Source: Clostridia bacterium (GTDB lineage: Bacteria > Bacillota > Clostridia > Oscillospirales > CAG-382). Taken from it: a stretch of DNA of 32,871 bases. The notes beneath the pieces are model-generated. The model made no database searches. It was not told the DNA's origin and saw only the letters and a program-made list of their open reading frames with translations. Where the stretch lies: NCBI GenBank assembly GCA_017549365.1, contig JAFYUZ010000044.1, positions 1 to 32,871 of the forward strand, given 5' to 3'. Shown piece by piece: positions 29,492 through 32,871 of the stretch. The position numbers and the translations under genes are program-made. The first letter of the stretch is position 1; each line of letters opens with the position of its first letter.

Positions 29492-31240
29492 TTATATGTT
29501 GTAAAGATGGTGATATACTCCGCCGAGCTTTAACAGCTCTTCGTGTGTTCCTTGTTCTTCAATGCCCTTGTCGGTTATAACAAGAATTTTGTCTGCATTT
29601 TTAATGGTTGAAAGTCTGTGTGCAATAGTAAGAACAGTGCGTCCTTTTGAAAGCTGTTCAAGAGATTTTTGAATCAGCTTTTCGCTTTCGTTGTCAAGAG
29701 CCGACGTAGCCTCGTCAAGGATGAGAATGGGCGGATCTTTGAGAAAGACACGGGCAATTGAAAGACGCTGCTTTTGACCTCCTGAAAGCTTCACACCGCG
29801 CTCTCCTATGTAGGTATCATATTTGTTGGGAAGAGACATGATAAAATCGTGAGCTCCCGCTTTTTTTGCCGCATCTTCTATTCGATCAAAGGATGCTCCG
29901 GGGTTTCCGTATTCGATATTTTCGCGTACGGTTCCCGAAAACATATAGACGTCTTGTTGGACAATACCTATGTTGCGGCGTAGGGATTTCATTTTTATGT
30001 TGCGTATATCTTTTCCGTCAACCGTGATGCTGCCTTCGTTTATGTCGTAAAATCGTGGAATCAGATTGCAGATGGTGGTTTTTCCCGTGCCCGATGCACC
30101 GACAAGAGCGATATTTTCTCCTGCTTTTATGTTTATGTTGATGTCCGAAAGAACTTCGGTTTCGTTTCCGGGATACGCAAAAGATACGTTTTTGAACTCT
30201 ATGTCTCCATGTACGTTTTCAAGCTCTGTGGCATCGTTTTTGTCAACTATATCGGCTTTTGTGTCCATTATCTCAATAAAGCGTTCAAGACCTGTAACAC
30301 CGTTTTGGAACTGCTCTGAGAAATTGAGTATCGTTCTGATGGAGGTTGTGAGAGTGGCGATATAAAGAATATACGCCGCGAAGTCCTCGACTTTTATAAT
30401 ACCTTGCTTCAGAAATACAGATCCGATTATTATTACAGATATGTACATAAGTCCTTCAAACAGCTTTGTGGTTGCCTGAAAGCCTGCCATGTAATGATAA
30501 GACTTCTTTTTTACCTTAAAGAAGATCTTGTTGCCCTTGCCAAACTTTTCTTTTTCGATTTCTTCGTTGGCAAAAGATTTGACAACGCGAACACCGAGGA
30601 GAGAATCTTCCACTTGCGCATTCAGTTCTCCTGTTTGTGCTCTGCGTTCTTTAAATGCATCGCGCATTTTCTTTCGAAAGCTTAATGATGCAAAGAGCAT
30701 AATAGGGAACAGTGCAAAAAGAATAAGTGTCAGCGTCACGTCGATCGTCATGAGATACACGAAAGCAACAATGATTTTAAGTCCTGTGATAATAAATTCT
30801 TCGGGACAGTGGTGTGCAAATTCCGTAATATCAAAAAGATCTGATGTGATGCGCGACATTATTTGTCCCACTTTGGTTTCTGAATAATAATTATGTGACA
30901 GTGTCTGCAGATGGGCGAAAAGATCTGTTCGCATATCCGTTTCCATCATCGTGCCCATAACGTGTCCTCTGCCGTTCATGTAATAGGTTGCGGCAGTGTC
31001 GATCAGTCGCAAAATGATATAAAGAGCACCTGTTTTTGCTATGAGAGAAAAAGTAAGCATGGCAGGATTTTCAGTGGCAATGCCGGTTATGTTGCGCACG
31101 ATAATCGGAAAAACAAGCTCACACACAGTGGTAAGGGCGGCACAGAACAGATCGAAGATCAATATGCCTTTGTACTTTGCGTAATATGGCAGAAATTTCT
31201 TTATAAGGTATGAAGTTTTATACTTTTTAGTGGTTTTTAT
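29492..31240 (-). CDS. ABC exporter half-transporter (membrane plus ATPase domains)
   Basis: Standard starts give a 556-residue protein from TTG 31162. The in-frame codons upstream still encode a typical exporter N-terminus (YLIKKFLPYYAKYKGI), so the real start is probably in 31240-31246 with a nonstandard codon (see findings). Six membrane helices occupy the first 300 residues. The ATPase domain has Walker A GASGTGKTT, Q-loop IVQQDVYMFS, signature LSGGQKQR, Walker B ILILDEATSALD and IAHRLSTIK. Type IV exporters of this kind move lipids, drugs or peptides; the cargo is unknown. It needs a partner, by homodimerising or through a gene outside the window. AAGGAAG lies just before the region of the probable start and the stop of the upstream GH2 gene is within 15 bp, so the two are likely cotranscribed. 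Confidence 0.9.
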   Translation of the reverse strand: MKTTKKYKTSYLIKKFLPYYAKYKGILIFDLFCAALTTVCELVFPIIVRNITGIATENPAMLTFSLIAKTGALYIILRLIDTAATYYMNGRGHVMGTMMETDMRTDLFAHLQTLSHNYYSETKVGQIMSRITSDLFDITEFAHHCPEEFIITGLKIIVAFVYLMTIDVTLTLILFALFPIMLFASLSFRKKMRDAFKERRAQTGELNAQVEDSLLGVRVVKSFANEEIEKEKFGKGNKIFFKVKKKSYHYMAGFQATTKLFEGLMYISVIIIGSVFLKQGIIKVEDFAAYILYIATLTTSIRTILNFSEQFQNGVTGLERFIEIMDTKADIVDKNDATELENVHGDIEFKNVSFAYPGNETEVLSDININIKAGENIALVGASGTGKTTICNLIPRFYDINEGSITVDGKDIRNIKMKSLRRNIGIVQQDVYMFSGTVRENIEYGNPGASFDRIEDAAKKAGAHDFIMSLPNKYDTYIGERGVKLSGGQKQRLSIARVFLKDPPILILDEATSALDNESEKLIQKSLEQLSKGRTVLTIAHRLSTIKNADKILVITDKGIEEQGTHEELLKLGGVYHHLYNI

Positions 31241-31254
31241 TTTCAGTCACTTCC

Positions 31255-32871
31255 TTAATTAAGCTTTGAGTAGATGTCCTCGAGCTTTTCGTTCCATTTT
31301 TTATAGCTTTCAAAGTCAAAAGCGGGGAAGCCGTGCAGATAATGGTTGATATATTTTTTACCCTCGATCTCCCATTCAATAAGGAACATTCCTTTGTCCG
31401 AATACATAACGGGGATAGAACCCAGCTTTTTGTTACTGTTCGGATCAACGCAGAAGTTGCTTTCTATAAAAACCTTTCCGCTTTCAAGGTCTGAAACTTT
31501 GAAATAGCCGTTTATGGCTTTCAAGGTGTCGTTTGATGCAATGATGTCGGATGTCCAATCGGATATTTCGTCAGCCATGATAAAGAAAGGCTCGCTTGAG
31601 CGCTTGATATAGTTGTAAGCCTTTTTCTTTTCAAAGTAATAATCCACAACAGCATCCGACATCTGCGGCCATCCGTCAAGAATGTTCCACCAGATAATAC
31701 CCGTTTTTTTCGGCTTTCCTACGCGTATGCGCTCGATAAAGAACTTATCGGCTTCCGCCTGAGAGTACTGGGATGCAAGGGCGAAATCGTCGAGATTTGT
31801 GGGTACGAAATCAAAAAGCTGAACTATCTGTTGTTCCATGAGCAAAACTCTGTGGTTTTTGCCCTTGCAGTCAGTGGAATGAAGCGTCCATTCTTCGTTG
31901 TCATAAATAGGCCAGAGCTTTTCTGGAGTGATGAATTTTTCAACAGAGCTTCTTGCAGGGCATCCGTGATATCCCGTTTCGCTGACAAAGCAAGCGGGGG
32001 AGTTGGCATAGAATTTCGCCTTGTAATAGTCGCGCACGCCCCAAAGATGTGCTTCGGGGATCTTTGTCACTACGCCGCCCGACGCCTTTGTGACAAACGG
32101 GGAGCTTGGAAGATACGGACGCGCCATATCGTTTTCAAGTACAGCCTGCGGAAGCGTTTTTCTCGTAAGAATGTTCACATCCTGTATGCGGTTTACACCG
32201 TTTATAAACGCGTCACACTCGTTGTCGCCCGCCCAGAGAATTATACAAGGATGATTGCGAAGCCGTCTTATGACGCTTTCTGCTTCGTTGTATATAACCT
32301 TTTGGAAATCGTCGTCTATGGGGTATGCAAGGCAAGCCATCATAAAATCCTGCCATATCATTATGCCGTGTCTGTCGCAATAGTCATAGAAGACGTCCTG
32401 TTCGTAAACACCGCCGCCCCAAACGCGAAGTATGTTGCATCCGACGTCGTCGCAAAGCTCCAGCGCTTTTTCATATTTTTCGCGGTCGCGGCAATGGAAA
32501 GCATCAAGCGGAACCCAGTTTGAACCGCGGCACATAACAGGAACTCCGTTTATGATAAAACCGAATTTTCCGTTGTCACCATCAATCGTTTCGGTCATAT
32601 CAAGCTTTACTGTTCGGATGCCCGTTGTCATTTGGTGTTCGGAAATAACTTTTCCGTCTTCAAGTATAGTGGCGGTTACGTCATAAACGTTTGCATCTCC
32701 GTAGCCTTTGGGCCACCACAGATATGGGTTTTGTACAACGATTTCAATAATATCAGCTTTAAAACGGATTTCCGACGTCTCTGAAAAATGCGAGTCTTTG
32801 CAGTTGCCCTCGATATTCAAGGTGAGCTTTTTGCCAAAAGGAACGTTGAGATCATAACCAAAACGAAGCAT
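31255..32871 (-). CDS. GH2-family beta-mannosidase-like glycoside hydrolase, 5' end missing
   Basis: 538 residues of the C-terminal part; the gene continues past the right edge. NPYLWWPKGYG and RGSNWVPLDAF, then ILRVWGGGVYE and the acid/base region LWAGDNE, and the probable nucleophile in CFVSETGY, are those of GH2 mannosidases and related exo-enzymes. IIWWNILDGWPQMSDAV closes the barrel. Substrate is likely beta-mannosides or related plant or host glycans. The usual acid/base GNNE is GDNE here, with Glu retained. The missing N-terminus would show whether a signal peptide exists. It lies directly upstream of the ABC exporter gene. Confidence 0.85.
   Translation of the reverse strand: MLRFGYDLNVPFGKKLTLNIEGNCKDSHFSETSEIRFKADIIEIVVQNPYLWWPKGYGDANVYDVTATILEDGKVISEHQMTTGIRTVKLDMTETIDGDNGKFGFIINGVPVMCRGSNWVPLDAFHCRDREKYEKALELCDDVGCNILRVWGGGVYEQDVFYDYCDRHGIMIWQDFMMACLAYPIDDDFQKVIYNEAESVIRRLRNHPCIILWAGDNECDAFINGVNRIQDVNILTRKTLPQAVLENDMARPYLPSSPFVTKASGGVVTKIPEAHLWGVRDYYKAKFYANSPACFVSETGYHGCPARSSVEKFITPEKLWPIYDNEEWTLHSTDCKGKNHRVLLMEQQIVQLFDFVPTNLDDFALASQYSQAEADKFFIERIRVGKPKKTGIIWWNILDGWPQMSDAVVDYYFEKKKAYNYIKRSSEPFFIMADEISDWTSDIIASNDTLKAINGYFKVSDLESGKVFIESNFCVDPNSNKKLGSIPVMYSDKGMFLIEWEIEGKKYINHYLHGFPAFDFESYKKWNEKLEDIYSKLN

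Noticed and set aside
31227..31250. Programmed frameshift at the ABC exporter start
   Set aside because: The change needed is +1 and no known slippery heptamer is present (TAAAAAC lacks the first matching base). A nonstandard start or sequence error is simpler.
1..32871. CRISPR arrays, insertion sequences, prophage or rRNA
   Set aside because: No repeat-spacer pattern, transposase, phage structural gene or rRNA sequence was seen.

Overview
The window looks like a chromosomal segment of a low-to-moderate GC Gram-positive anaerobe of the class Clostridia, probably an uncultured gut member. This is inferred from strong AGGAGG-type ribosome sites with several TTG starts, many near-consensus TTGACA/TATAAT promoters, the YfmF/YfmH peptidase pair, a clostridial-style giant GH94 protein, lipoprotein-anchored solute binding and a GH2 mannosidase. 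No phage, IS element, integrase, CRISPR array or rRNA was seen. One tRNA is present.

Left part (1-5.4 kb). A leftward cassette (small XRE regulator, Cys-His-Asp transglutaminase/papain-like protein, double zinc-ribbon membrane protein, SPFH/YdjI-like protein cut by the window edge) lies just beyond the 3' end of a tRNA-Leu(CAA) gene. It resembles the YdjG/YdjI part of the Bacillus PspA (phage-shock-like) operon. Next comes a leftward operon of an unknown membrane-anchored protein, a KDPG-aldolase-like enzyme and a COG2426 membrane protein. A rightward gene follows for a membrane protein with a DUF4375 (DMP19-like) C-terminus, under a promoter overlapped by a perfect palindrome.

Middle part (5.4-17.8 kb). 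This holds greA-lysS (leftward, consensus promoter), an EamA-type transporter (rightward), an XRE regulator with a helical-repeat C-terminus (leftward), a sugar-phosphate isomerase/epimerase-like TIM barrel with an operator-like palindrome (leftward), and a five-gene leftward operon yfmF-yfmH-MBL lipoprotein-lgt-folD. A rightward MFS transporter is divergent from that operon.

Right part (17.8-32.9 kb). A single 2,538-residue leftward gene encodes a GT84 + glycoamylase-like + GH94 protein of the cyclic beta-1,2-glucan synthase type. Then come a rightward polar amino-acid ABC transporter operon (binding protein, internal terminator, permease, ATPase), a rightward orphan ParA and a YfcE-type phosphodiesterase. 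Finally, a leftward ABC exporter half-transporter sits just downstream of a GH2 beta-mannosidase-like gene cut by the right edge.

The most notable points are the Psp-like cassette with its possible operator family next to tRNA-Leu, the conserved N-terminus of the ABC exporter that has no standard start codon, the membrane-tethered DMP19-like protein, the lipoprotein MBL enzyme encoded directly upstream of lgt, and the giant glucan synthase.
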